The translations under genes and the position numbers were made by a program. Below, piece after piece: positions 9,197 through 17,092 of a stretch of DNA of 64,000 nucleotides. Source of the DNA: Nocardia cyriacigeorgica GUH-2 (lineage in GTDB: Bacteria; Actinomycetota; Actinomycetes; Mycobacteriales; Mycobacteriaceae); contig NC_016887.1 of assembly GCF_000284035.1 (NCBI RefSeq), positions 1,364,001 to 1,428,000 of the forward strand, written 5' to 3'. How positions within the stretch are numbered: the stretch's first letter is position 1; each line of letters begins with the position of its first letter. The notes under the pieces were generated by a model. That model made no database searches and was not told the origin of the DNA. It saw only the letters and a program-made list of their open reading frames with translations.

Positions 9197-9214
9197 AGGT
9201 TCAGGCTGTCTCCG

Positions 9215-10495
9215 TCAACGGCGCATGCCACTGCTGACCAGCAGAAAAGTCAACGCCCCCACGGCAATCGCCGCGCCGAGTCCGAAAATGGTGCCGTCGG
9301 GCGCCGTCACCGCAGCACCGCCGAGCACCGTGCCGAGTCCGATTCCGGCATAGATCGCGGACGCGTTGAGCGACACCACCAGTGGCGCCTCGCCTGGCGC
9401 GGCGTCGATCAATCGGTGCTGCTGGGCCGGCGTCTGGCACCAGGTGCCGGCGCCCCATAGCAGCACCAGTACTCCGACGAGCCCGGGCGCGTGGTGCCCC
9501 GACGCCGCGCTCCATGCCAGCGCCGCCAGGGCAACGGCCATGCTCGTGTACCCGGCCGCCAGCACGCGCGCCGGTCCCCAGCGGTCGGTGGCGTAACCCG
9601 AGGCCACGTTGCCCGCCACCGCACCGGCGCCGTAGAGGAACAGCATCAGCGTCAGCGCGTGCTCCGCAACCCCGACGCTCGCCAGCGCGGGCACCGTGTA
9701 CGCATACGCCACATAGCCGGCCGCCATGCCGACCACCGTCACCGGCAGGATCGTCGCGACCGCCGGTCTCGCCAGCACCGCCAACCGAGTCCGCAGCGGA
9801 ACCGGCGGATTCCCCGGCAGCGACGGCAGCAGCCGCAGCAGCCACACCGCCACCAGCACACACAACCCCGCGACGATCCCCAGCGCCGCCCGCCAATTCA
9901 GCCACTGCACAGCCACATTCCCCAGCGGCATCCCGAGCGCAGTGGCGACCGTCAACCCGCCCACCACGATCGCCAACGCCCGAGCCCGCAACGGCGGCCG
10001 CACCAGCGCCGCACTCACCGCCCCCGCGTTCGGCGTGTACACCGCCGCCCCGAGCGCCGCCACCACCCGCGCGCCCAACAGAAGCCCGATCCCCGGCGCC
10101 ACCGCCGACCCGAGATTCGCCACCGCGAGCACCAGCAACGCCGCCACCAGCAATGTCCGCCGCGGAACTCGCGCCGTCACCGTCGCCAGCACCGGCGCCG
10201 CCACCGCATACGCGACCGCGAACACCGTGATCGACAGCCCGGCCGTCGCCGTCGACACCGACAACGATTCCGCCATCTCCGGCAGAAACCCGGCCACCAC
10301 GAACGCATCGGTACCGACAGCGAACGTCCCGAGCCCGAGCATCCACACGGCCCCGAGCCCACCGCCCCCACCCGGTTCACCCGTACCGACCCCACCGGTG
10401 TCGGGTCCACCCCTGCCGTAGTGGTCGGCGTTGGATCGGCTGGTGAATCCGGGTCCGGAACCTGAACCGGCTTCTTTTATCGGGATATTCGGCAT
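9215..10495 (-). CDS. MFS transporter
   Basis: The product (426 aa) is a 12-helix major facilitator of the AraJ/YdhP-like drug or sugar exporter type. It starts with a Gly-rich cytosolic tail, then GTFAVGTDAFVVAGFLPEMA in helix 1, and the cytoplasmic-loop motif around VTARVPRRTLL after helix 2. Two start codons compete: ATG 10501 and ATG 10495. I choose 10495 because AAGGAG sits 7 bp before it but only 1 bp before 10501. The gene follows the Rrf2 regulator by 44 bp on the same strand, so the two are probably one operon. The substrate is unknown; induction by a redox or drug signal is an inference. Confidence 0.88.
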   Translation of the reverse strand: MPNIPIKEAGSGSGPGFTSRSNADHYGRGGPDTGGVGTGEPGGGGGLGAVWMLGLGTFAVGTDAFVVAGFLPEMAESLSVSTATAGLSITVFAVAYAVAAPVLATVTARVPRRTLLVAALLVLAVANLGSAVAPGIGLLLGARVVAALGAAVYTPNAGAVSAALVRPPLRARALAIVVGGLTVATALGMPLGNVAVQWLNWRAALGIVAGLCVLVAVWLLRLLPSLPGNPPVPLRTRLAVLARPAVATILPVTVVGMAAGYVAYAYTVPALASVGVAEHALTLMLFLYGAGAVAGNVASGYATDRWGPARVLAAGYTSMAVALAALAWSAASGHHAPGLVGVLVLLWGAGTWCQTPAQQHRLIDAAPGEAPLVVSLNASAIYAGIGLGTVLGGAAVTAPDGTIFGLGAAIAVGALTFLLVSSGMRR

Positions 10496-10539
10496 CCCCA
10501 TTCTCCTTACGCGTACACCGCCACGGAAGACGGTGAAAT

Positions 10540-11016
10540 CTAAGTCATCTGCGCATACGTGCGCCGGGTCCACTCGACGGTGCTGTCGGGTGTCTGCGCC
10601 ATCAGGTCGGCAATGGTGGTGGCGGCGAGTTCGCGTCGCCAGGCCAGTTCGGCCTTGCGCATCGCGGTGGCGATGCCGCAGGGGCGGGTGAAGCGAGATG
10701 GCGGGGCCGTGGTGCCGACGCCCTCGCGGCGGATTTCGGTGCAGCGGAAGGCTTCGTCGGGTCCTTCGATCGCGCTCACCACATCCATCAGGGTGATCCG
10801 CTCGGGTCGGCGCGCCAGTTCGAAGCCGCCGCGCGCGCCGGGGACCGAGGTGAGGATCTGCGCGCGCGCCAGGTCTTGGAGGCGCTTCTTCAGATACTGC
10901 TGTGGCAGGTCGAACCATTGCGCGAGGCGGGTGGTGGGGATCGGCCCCTGGTCCTCGAGCCAGGCAATGGTCAGGCAGCAGTGGATGCCCCATTCGACGC
11001 CTTCGCCCATCCGCAT
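10540..11016 (-). CDS. Rrf2 family transcriptional regulator
   Basis: The 158-residue product has the Rrf2 winged-helix fold: the N-terminal GVEWGIHCCLTIAWLEDQGPI, the recognition helix LPQQYLKKRLQDLARAQIL, the wing SVPGARGGFELAR and the hallmark ITLMDVVSAIEG (about residues 75-86). Only two cysteines (FRC and RPC) remain in the region where IscR/NsrR carry three Fe-S ligands, so an Fe-S cluster is uncertain. The gene precedes the MFS transporter and is divergent from the DUF72 gene. An 8-bp palindrome 12 bp upstream is a plausible autoregulatory site. No Shine-Dalgarno sequence is seen, so the mRNA may be leaderless. Confidence 0.88.
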   Translation of the reverse strand: MRMGEGVEWGIHCCLTIAWLEDQGPIPTTRLAQWFDLPQQYLKKRLQDLARAQILTSVPGARGGFELARRPERITLMDVVSAIEGPDEAFRCTEIRREGVGTTAPPSRFTRPCGIATAMRKAELAWRRELAATTIADLMAQTPDSTVEWTRRTYAQMT

Positions 11017-11027
11017 GAAGAGGATAC

Positions 11028-11035
11028 TACATGTA
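11028..11035. promoter_or_regulatory. TACATGTA palindrome, candidate Rrf2 operator
   Basis: The perfect 8-bp palindrome TACATGTA overlaps a TAGTAT sequence that could serve as the -10 element of the leftward Rrf2 promoter, in a 59-bp divergent region. Autoregulation through dyad sites is typical of Rrf2 proteins. Binding by this protein is inferred. Confidence 0.4.
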
Positions 11036-11075
11036 CCGATTAAGGGGTGTCGGATCGGTGCGCTAGCGTCGGGGC

Positions 11076-11915
11076 ATGCGGCTTCATGTGGGATGTGCGA
11101 TGTGGCAGCATCCGCAGTGGCAGCAGCGTCAGCTGCCGCCGGGGGAGCGGCTGGGATGGTATGCCGGCCGCTGCAATGCCGTCGAGGGCAACACCACCTT
11201 CTATGCCGTCCCGTCCCGCCAGACCGTGCAGACCTGGGCGGCGCAGACCGATCCCGAGTTCCGCTTCGTCGCCAAACTGCCCCGCACCATCACCCACGAC
11301 CGCAGGCTGCACGGCGCGGACGCCGAACTGCGCACCTTCCTCGACGCCATCGAACCACTCGGCCCGCGCACCCACGCCCTGTGGATCCAGCTACCCGGCT
11401 CGTTCGGTCCCACCGATCTCGGCGTGCTCGCCGCCTTCCTGCGCGGGCTGCCGCCGGGCTACCGCGTCGCGGTCGAGGTCCGCCACAGCGCCTTCTTCAC
11501 CGACGAGGCCCCGGCGCGGCAGCTGGAACGGGTGCTGGCCCGTGTCGACGCGGAGTGGATACCCTTCGACACCACCACGCTGTTCGCCCAACCTCCGGCC
11601 AGCGACGGCGAACGTGAAGCCTGGGGCAAGAAGCCGCGATTGCCGCGTCGCCTGCGCGCCCTCACCGAGTACCCGATCGTCCGCTACCACGGTCGCGACG
11701 CGCTCGAACCCACCATCGCCGGCTGGCAGCCGTGGGTCACCACCGTCGCCCAGTGGTTGCGGGAAGGCCGCTCGCCCACGGTGTTCCTGCACACCCCGGA
11801 CAACGCCGCCGCTCCGGACCTGGCGCGCCGCTTCCATGAGGAAGTACGCGCCCAGGTCCCGCAACTCGAACCGCTACCGGAGCCGGCTGCGGTCGAACCG
11901 ATGACGCTGTTCTGA
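11076..11915 (+). CDS. DUF72 (YecE-like) protein
   Basis: The 279-residue protein belongs to the DUF72/YecE family, a TIM-barrel fold. Visible family features are the N-terminal strand RLHVGCAMWQHPQW, the VEGNTTFYAVPSRQTVQTWA segment (about residues 37-56), FRFVAKLPRTITHDRRL, the acidic VAVEVRHSAFF strand and VRYHGRDA near the C-terminus. The biochemical role of this widespread family is not settled. It runs divergently from the Rrf2 gene and has its own start at ATG 11076, which directly precedes the fold. Confidence 0.87.
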   Translation: MRLHVGCAMWQHPQWQQRQLPPGERLGWYAGRCNAVEGNTTFYAVPSRQTVQTWAAQTDPEFRFVAKLPRTITHDRRLHGADAELRTFLDAIEPLGPRTHALWIQLPGSFGPTDLGVLAAFLRGLPPGYRVAVEVRHSAFFTDEAPARQLERVLARVDAEWIPFDTTTLFAQPPASDGEREAWGKKPRLPRRLRALTEYPIVRYHGRDALEPTIAGWQPWVTTVAQWLREGRSPTVFLHTPDNAAAPDLARRFHEEVRAQVPQLEPLPEPAAVEPMTLF

Positions 11916-12124
11916 CCGGTTCGCCGCTCTAGAGATTTACATGCCAGCGGCGGCGGCCTATTTGGTCGCCTCGGCGGGTTCGGTGCGGATGGAGCAGGCG
12001 CGGCCGGGCCGGACCGTGCGGTTGAGCGCGCTCAGCGGCGGTGCGGTCGACGGCCCGGAGCAAGTCCGCGATCCTGGTTCCCGCTGAGAATTCCGACCTG
12101 CGTGGGGAGCAGCGCACCGGCAGT

Positions 12125-13630
12125 CTAGGTGCGCCCCGCACCCCGGAACGACAGCGCGTGATCGCCGTAATCGGTCAGCGGCCGCGACTCCACCGCCTGC
12201 CGAATCCCGCTGGCGGGCAACTGCGTCAGCTTCGCGAACATCGGCGTATTGCCGAATGCCGCCCGCACCTGCGTCTCCGAGGCGTAATCGGCCCCGTAGT
12301 CGGCGAGCACCCCGAAGTTCAACGGCGCCAGCGGCGTATCCAGCGGCGTCGGTTCGGCGGGCCGCCCGAGCGCGGCGTACTGGGTCGGCGCACCCTGCTC
12401 GTACCAGCACAATTCGTAGGACAGCTGCTCCACCGTGGTCACGCTGACCACCGGCCAGCGCTGGGACAGCCGTAGCGCCAGCGGATGCCTGCCCACCGGC
12501 GCGATCTCCCAGTTCAGGCTCTGCACCGCGACCCAGCTGCCCGACAACCGTTCGATCAGCACCAGGTCATCGCCGAGGGCGGTGGCGGTGTTCAGTTCGG
12601 GATCCGGTGTGCTCCAATGCGTCCGGTCCACGCCCTGGAAGGCGGAGATCGCGACGGGCTCGGCACCGTCGGCCGCATACGCCGCGATGACGGCGGCCCG
12701 GATCTGCGCGACCGCATCGGCTGCCGAACACCGCACCGCCAGCGCGCCGAACGAGGTGGCGATATCCACCGGCTTGGATGGCGGATCCGGCAGCGCGCCC
12801 GCCGCCAGCGGCTTCAAACCGACCAGCGCCAGATTCCAGTTGATCTCCTCGATGGTGGAGAGATCGCCGGCGCTCTGATACAGGATCTGCTGCTGGGTCA
12901 GCCGGCCCGCGCGTTCCAGCGTCGGACAGTCCAGCTTCTTCAACGCGGTGAGAGTCTTGCTGGTGAAACCGATGTCGCCGATCTTGGTCTCGCGCATGGT
13001 CGCCGTCATCGCCGGTGAGGTGAGCGCGGCGTAGCGCTCGCGATACATCGCGACGGCCTGTTTGCGCTGCCTGCCCACCATCAGCGTGCGCAGCAGCGTG
13101 TTCAGGCTGGCCAGGTACTTGCTCGACTGGTCGGGGTCGGCCGCGAACAGTCGCGCCCGGATCCGCACCGCCTCCTCGGTGGCCGCCACCGCCGCGCCGG
13201 GATCTAGACGGCACAGCCACACACCGCATTTCGACAATCCGTCCGCGCACACGCCCGCGGCATTGGGGTGGGTCGAGGCGACCTGCCGGTAGGCATTGCA
13301 GGCATCGCGGATGGTGGCGGTGGCCAGTTCCCGATGCCCGATCGCGCGTGCGGCCTGTTCGAGAATGCGCAACGCGTCTTGAACCTGCCCGGCGAACTGG
13401 GCCGAGACGTGACCGCTGGTGAGCCAGCGCAGGCGGATCAGCACCGCCTCTTGGGCGGGTTCGAGTGCGGCGGCGGAGCGGTCGCGCGCGGTGGGATCGT
13501 TCTTGGTAGCGGCCAGCGCCGTGGCCAGCTCGCACAGCGACGTCGCCAATTGCAGTTCGGATTCGGCCGAACGGTCCATGGCGGCACGTCGATCCGTGGC
13601 CACCCGGCGCTCGACGGCGCTCAGATCCAT
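12125..13630 (-). CDS. Hypothetical TPR-like protein, about 501 aa
   Basis: I cannot name the family. The N-terminal 200 residues are alpha-helical pairs that read as degenerate tetratricopeptide repeats (for example LEPAQEAVLIRLRWL, ILEQAARAIGHRELATATIRD, ATEEAVRIRARLF, QAVAMYRERYAAL). After a short link with TLTALKKLDCPTLERAGRL, the C-terminal 280 residues are mixed alpha/beta with many Trp/Tyr/Cys residues (WVAVQSLNWEIAPVGRHPLAL, LSYELCWYEQG). No signal peptide or membrane span is seen. The ATG at 13630 is preferred over GTG 13708 because a GGGAG tract lies upstream and the extension is low-complexity. It has no partner on the same strand; the gap at 11916-12124 contains nothing recognisable. 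Confidence 0.7.
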   Translation of the reverse strand: MDLSAVERRVATDRRAAMDRSAESELQLATSLCELATALAATKNDPTARDRSAAALEPAQEAVLIRLRWLTSGHVSAQFAGQVQDALRILEQAARAIGHRELATATIRDACNAYRQVASTHPNAAGVCADGLSKCGVWLCRLDPGAAVAATEEAVRIRARLFAADPDQSSKYLASLNTLLRTLMVGRQRKQAVAMYRERYAALTSPAMTATMRETKIGDIGFTSKTLTALKKLDCPTLERAGRLTQQQILYQSAGDLSTIEEINWNLALVGLKPLAAGALPDPPSKPVDIATSFGALAVRCSAADAVAQIRAAVIAAYAADGAEPVAISAFQGVDRTHWSTPDPELNTATALGDDLVLIERLSGSWVAVQSLNWEIAPVGRHPLALRLSQRWPVVSVTTVEQLSYELCWYEQGAPTQYAALGRPAEPTPLDTPLAPLNFGVLADYGADYASETQVRAAFGNTPMFAKLTQLPASGIRQAVESRPLTDYGDHALSFRGAGRT

Positions 13631-13771
13631 CGCGATCCCAACTCCCGCATCACCTTCCGCATCCGGTCGCCTATCGGCCGGCTCGGGTGATCGGGCCGAG
13701 TCTGCCACAGATCCGAGGTGGGCAGCACCCGGATGCGCGGGCGCACATCGGCAATATGAAACCTGTTGAAC

Positions 13772-13791
13772 GTGCCGTTGTTTAACGGTAC
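13772..13791. promoter_or_regulatory. Inverted repeat in AT-rich promoter of Gly/Tyr gene
   Basis: CCGTT at 13775-13779 and AACGG at 13784-13788 are separated by GTTT and extended outward by GT and AC with one mismatch. The site lies about 95 bp upstream of the Gly/Tyr-rich protein gene in a locally AT-rich stretch with CATTAATTGA, which suits a promoter. A binding protein is not identified. Confidence 0.4.
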
Positions 13792-13884
13792 ATTAATTGA
13801 CGATCAGCACCGTGTGTCCCGCCCTCCCGGGACCGCGACCAGGCATCGCCGAAGCAGGCGCTGCGATCCGAACCAGGAGTTCCG

Positions 13885-14229
13885 ATGAACCGAACCACCG
13901 CCCTCGCCCGCACCCGCCGCGGCCTCGCGCGTGCGGCCGCCGTCGCCGCGATCGCCCTGGCGCCCGCCGCCGTGATGGTGGCGCCCGCCGTCGCCGAGCC
14001 GCTCATGCTCGAGCCGATCGAATCCGCCGAGCCCGCGCCGGATGCCTCCGCCGACGCCGTGTACTACGGCTACGGCTACGGGGGCTACGGCGGGTATGGA
14101 TACGGCTACCCGGGCTACGGCGGCTACGGCTATGGCTATGGCGGTTACGGCGGGTACAGCTACCCGAACTACGGCGGTTACTACCTGTGGCCGGTGATCG
14201 TGCTCCCGCCCACCGGTAGCGCCTACTGA
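13885..14229 (+). CDS. Secreted Gly/Tyr-repeat protein
   Basis: The 114-residue product has a classic Sec signal: an Arg-rich start, a hydrophobic core (AAAVAAIALAPAAVMVAP) and a likely cleavage after AVA near residue 37. A short acidic linker (LEPIESAEPAPDASADA) leads to about 45 residues made almost only of Gly and Tyr in YGYGGYGG-type repeats with Pro at intervals, then a hydrophobic end (YLWPVIVLPPTGSAY). Such sequences are intrinsically disordered and may form tyrosine-rich surface assemblies; that is inference. The ATG at 13885 follows AGGAGTTCCG. The gene sits alone upstream of ilvD and has an operator-like repeat in its promoter. I know of no named family. Confidence 0.8.
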   Translation: MNRTTALARTRRGLARAAAVAAIALAPAAVMVAPAVAEPLMLEPIESAEPAPDASADAVYYGYGYGGYGGYGYGYPGYGGYGYGYGGYGGYSYPNYGGYYLWPVIVLPPTGSAY

Positions 14230-14286
14230 CCGGCAGCCTCGCCCGCGATCGGCGTGGATCGCCGCCGGAATCGGGGCCGGGCGAGG

Positions 14287-16005
14287 ATGATGACGAACGT
14301 GGCCGACCATACCGAGCAACCCGATATCAAACCCCGTAGCCGCGACGTCACCGACGGCGTGGAGAAAACCGCCGCGCGCGGCATGCTGCGCGCGGTCGGC
14401 ATGGACGACGACGACTTCGCCAAGCCGCAGATCGGCGTGGCGTCGTCGTGGAACGAGATCACCCCGTGCAATCTGTCCCTGGACCGGCTGGCCCAGGGCT
14501 GCAAGGACGGAGTGTTCGCCGCCGGCGGCTTTCCGATGCAGTTCGGCACCATCTCGGTGTCCGACGGCATCTCCATGGGACACGAGGGCATGCACTTCTC
14601 GCTGGTCTCGCGGGAAGTGATCGCCGACAGCGTCGAAACGGTGATGCAGGCCGAGCGCCTCGACGGTTCGGTCCTGCTCGCCGGCTGCGACAAGTCCTTG
14701 CCCGGGATGATGATGGCGGCGGCCCGGCTGAACCTGGCCAGCGTCTTCCTCTACGCCGGCTCGATCCTGCCGGGTATCGCGAAGCTGTCCGACGGCAGCG
14801 AACGCGAGGTCACCATCATCGACGCGTTCGAGGCCGTCGGCGCGTGCTCGCGCGGGTTGATGAGCCGCGCGGACGTCGACGCCATCGAACGCGCGATCTG
14901 TCCCGGCGAGGGTGCCTGCGGTGGCATGTACACCGCCAACACCATGGCCAGCGCCGCCGAAGCGCTCGGTATGTCCTTGCCCGGCAGCGCCGCCCCGCCC
15001 GCGACCGACCGCCGCCGCGACGGTTACGCCCGCCGCAGCGGCCAGGCCGTGGTCGAGTTGATCCGGCGCGGCATCACCACCTCCGACATCCTCACCAAGG
15101 AGGCCTTCGAGAACGCGATCGCCGTCGTCATGGCGTTCGGCGGTTCGACCAACGCGGTGCTGCACCTGCTGGCCATCGCGCATGAGGCGAACGTCGATCT
15201 GACGCTCGAGGATTTCGCGAAGGTGGGCCGCCGGGTGCCGCACCTGGCCGACGTCAAACCGTTCGGCAGGCACGTGATGACCGACGTCGACCGCATCGGC
15301 GGCGTGCCGGTGATGATGAAGGCGCTGCTGGATGCCGGTCTGCTGCACGGCGACTGCCTCACCGTCACCGGCCGCACCGTTGCCGAGAACCTGGCCACGA
15401 TCGCGCCGCCGGACCCGGACGGCAAGGTGGTGCGAGCACTGGCCGAACCGATCCACCCGACCGGCGGCATCACCATCCTCGGCGGATCGCTGGCCCCCGG
15501 CGGCGCCGTGGTCAAGTCGGCGGGCTTCGATTCCGATGTCTTCCTCGGCACCGCCCGGGTCTTCGACCGCGAGCGGGCGGCGATGGACGCCCTCGAGGAC
15601 GGCACCATCACCGCGGGCGATGTGGTCGTCATCCGCTACGAAGGCCCGAAGGGCGGACCGGGCATGCGCGAAATGCTGGCCATCACCGCCGCCATCAAGG
15701 GCGCAGGCCTGGGCAAGGACGTGCTGCTGCTGACCGACGGCCGGTTCTCCGGCGGCACCACAGGCCTTTGCGTCGGCCACGTCGCACCGGAAGCGGTCGA
15801 CGCCGGGCCGATCGCCTTCGTCCGCGACGGCGACCAGATCCGCCTCGACGTCGCCGCCGGCACCCTCGACCTGCTGGTCGACGAGCAGGAAATGGCCCGC
15901 AGGCGCGAGGGCTGGGCGCCGCTGCCGCCGCGCTACACCCGTGGGGTGCTGGCGAAATACTCGAAGCTGGTGGGATCTGCGTCGTTCGGCGCGGTCTGCG
16001 ACTGA
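14287..16005 (+). CDS. ilvD: Dihydroxy-acid dehydratase
   Basis: IlvD dehydrates 2,3-dihydroxy-3-methylbutanoate or -pentanoate to the 2-oxo acids, the last shared step of valine, isoleucine and leucine synthesis. The 572-residue length is normal. Family motifs are [19 protein letters not shown], the three Fe-S cysteine sites ([17 protein letters not shown] and [14 protein letters not shown]), the [19 protein letters not shown] segment and the C-terminal [20 protein letters not shown] 14287, ATG 14290 and GTG 14299 are all possible starts; the GCGAGG tract lies close upstream of the first two. No leader peptide or attenuator is obvious. It is not clustered with ilvBNC here. Confidence 0.95.
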   Translation: MMTNVADHTEQPDIKPRSRDVTDGVEKTAARGMLRAVGMDDDDFAKPQIGVASSWNEITPCNLSLDRLAQGCKDGVFAAGGFPMQFGTISVSDGISMGHEGMHFSLVSREVIADSVETVMQAERLDGSVLLAGCDKSLPGMMMAAARLNLASVFLYAGSILPGIAKLSDGSEREVTIIDAFEAVGACSRGLMSRADVDAIERAICPGEGACGGMYTANTMASAAEALGMSLPGSAAPPATDRRRDGYARRSGQAVVELIRRGITTSDILTKEAFENAIAVVMAFGGSTNAVLHLLAIAHEANVDLTLEDFAKVGRRVPHLADVKPFGRHVMTDVDRIGGVPVMMKALLDAGLLHGDCLTVTGRTVAENLATIAPPDPDGKVVRALAEPIHPTGGITILGGSLAPGGAVVKSAGFDSDVFLGTARVFDRERAAMDALEDGTITAGDVVVIRYEGPKGGPGMREMLAITAAIKGAGLGKDVLLLTDGRFSGGTTGLCVGHVAPEAVDAGPIAFVRDGDQIRLDVAAGTLDLLVDEQEMARRREGWAPLPPRYTRGVLAKYSKLVGSASFGAVCD

Positions 16006-16038
16006 GGCGCGCGGACGCCACACGCGTCTGCGCCCTCA
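16003..16038. terminator. Bidirectional terminator between ilvD and VOC gene
   Basis: TGAGG at 16003-16007 pairs with CCTCA at 16034-16038, and inside it GCGGACGC (16011-16018) pairs with GCGTCTGC (16024-16031) with one G-T mismatch. The hairpin starts in the ilvD stop codon and fills the gap between convergent genes. Confidence 0.6.
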
Positions 16039-16041
16039 GAG

Positions 16042-16842
16042 CTAGGCCCCGGTCGGCGGCGCGCCCACGGTTGTCGTCGGATCGATGACGGCGAACGTCT
16101 CACCCTGCGGCGCCCGCACCACACCTTGGCGTCCGAACGGGCTGTCACCAGGTCCGCTGACCACCCGTGCGCCGAGTTCGGTCGCGCGGGTGAGGGCGGT
16201 GTCGGTGTCGTCGACCTGGAACCAGGTCAGCCAGTAGGCGGAGCTGTCGCCGGAGCGGGCGTCGTTGATGCCGCCGAGCGGATGGTCGCTGCCGGCGGAG
16301 CCGAAGGTCGAGTAGACGAGGTTCTCGCCGTCGCCGATCTCGGTGTATTGCCAGCCGAAGACCTCCGCGTAGAACTGCTGGGCCCGCCGGTAATCGCCGG
16401 TGTGCAGCTCGTTCCAGCAGTAGGCGCCGTGCTCGTTGTAGATCCCGGCTCCGAGATGGGCCTCGGCCTGCCAGACGCCGAACACGCCGCCGGTCGGGTC
16501 CGCGGCGATGCACATGCGGCCGACATCCAGCACATCGAACGGCGGCATCATCACCGTCCCACCCGCCGCGCCGATCCGGGCCGCCACGGCGTCGGCGTCG
16601 TCGGCGGCCAGATACGTGGTCCACACCGACGGCATCGGCATACCCGCCGGCTTGGGCCCGATCCCCGCCGCCGGCCGCCCGTTGCGCAGCGCGATCAGGT
16701 AGCCCCCGGCGTGCTGGGGACTGTCGCCGATCTCCCAGCCGAACAGATCGGCATAGAACGAGCGAGCGCGAGCCACATCGTCGACTTGGCAGTCCACCCA
16801 GCACGGCGTGCCCTCCGGCCAGGCCTTGTCGCGGGTTGGCAT
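16042..16842 (-). CDS. Two-domain VOC (glyoxalase-like) protein
   Basis: The 266-residue protein consists of two vicinal-oxygen-chelate repeats, about residues 10-125 and 135-255. Both begin with the same kind of segment (PCWVDCQVDDVARARSFYADLFGWEI and YCWNELHTGDYRRAQQFYAEVFGWQY). It closely resembles mycobacterial CFP32/CFP30B-type antigens (Rv0577-like). Potential metal or ligand residues are present but the usual glyoxalase I set is not obvious, so the enzymatic activity is open. The ATG at 16842 directly precedes domain 1. Confidence 0.87.
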   Translation of the reverse strand: MPTRDKAWPEGTPCWVDCQVDDVARARSFYADLFGWEIGDSPQHAGGYLIALRNGRPAAGIGPKPAGMPMPSVWTTYLAADDADAVAARIGAAGGTVMMPPFDVLDVGRMCIAADPTGGVFGVWQAEAHLGAGIYNEHGAYCWNELHTGDYRRAQQFYAEVFGWQYTEIGDGENLVYSTFGSAGSDHPLGGINDARSGDSSAYWLTWFQVDDTDTALTRATELGARVVSGPGDSPFGRQGVVRAPQGETFAVIDPTTTVGAPPTGA

Positions 16843-17092
16843 CAGCAGAACCTCCCTGGCAGTCGAGTCGGAAGACCGACCGTCCGAACCCGGTCGGCAC
16901 CCGCCCAGTCAACCACCGCACGGCGCCCCTGGACAGGGCCCGCGGCATTGTTCATCCGCTGCGGGTGAGCCGAACGGGCGCTGTTCCGGGCGCAGTGATC
17001 GAGCACAGATTTCGCTCAGGTGGTCGACAAGATCAGCCGGGCCGGGAGAGGATCGTGACGCGCGTCATACGGCGCGGGCCGAGGAGGTGGAG

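Noticed and set aside
11958..12060. Short leftward frame ending RTVRPGRACSIRTEPAEATK
   Set aside because: The fragment could be the end of a lost gene, but the upstream frame overlaps the TPR-like gene and there is no independent support.
13804..16023. A 739-codon minus-strand frame
   Set aside because: It is the antisense shadow of ilvD and of the Gly/Tyr gene, with no recognisable motif.
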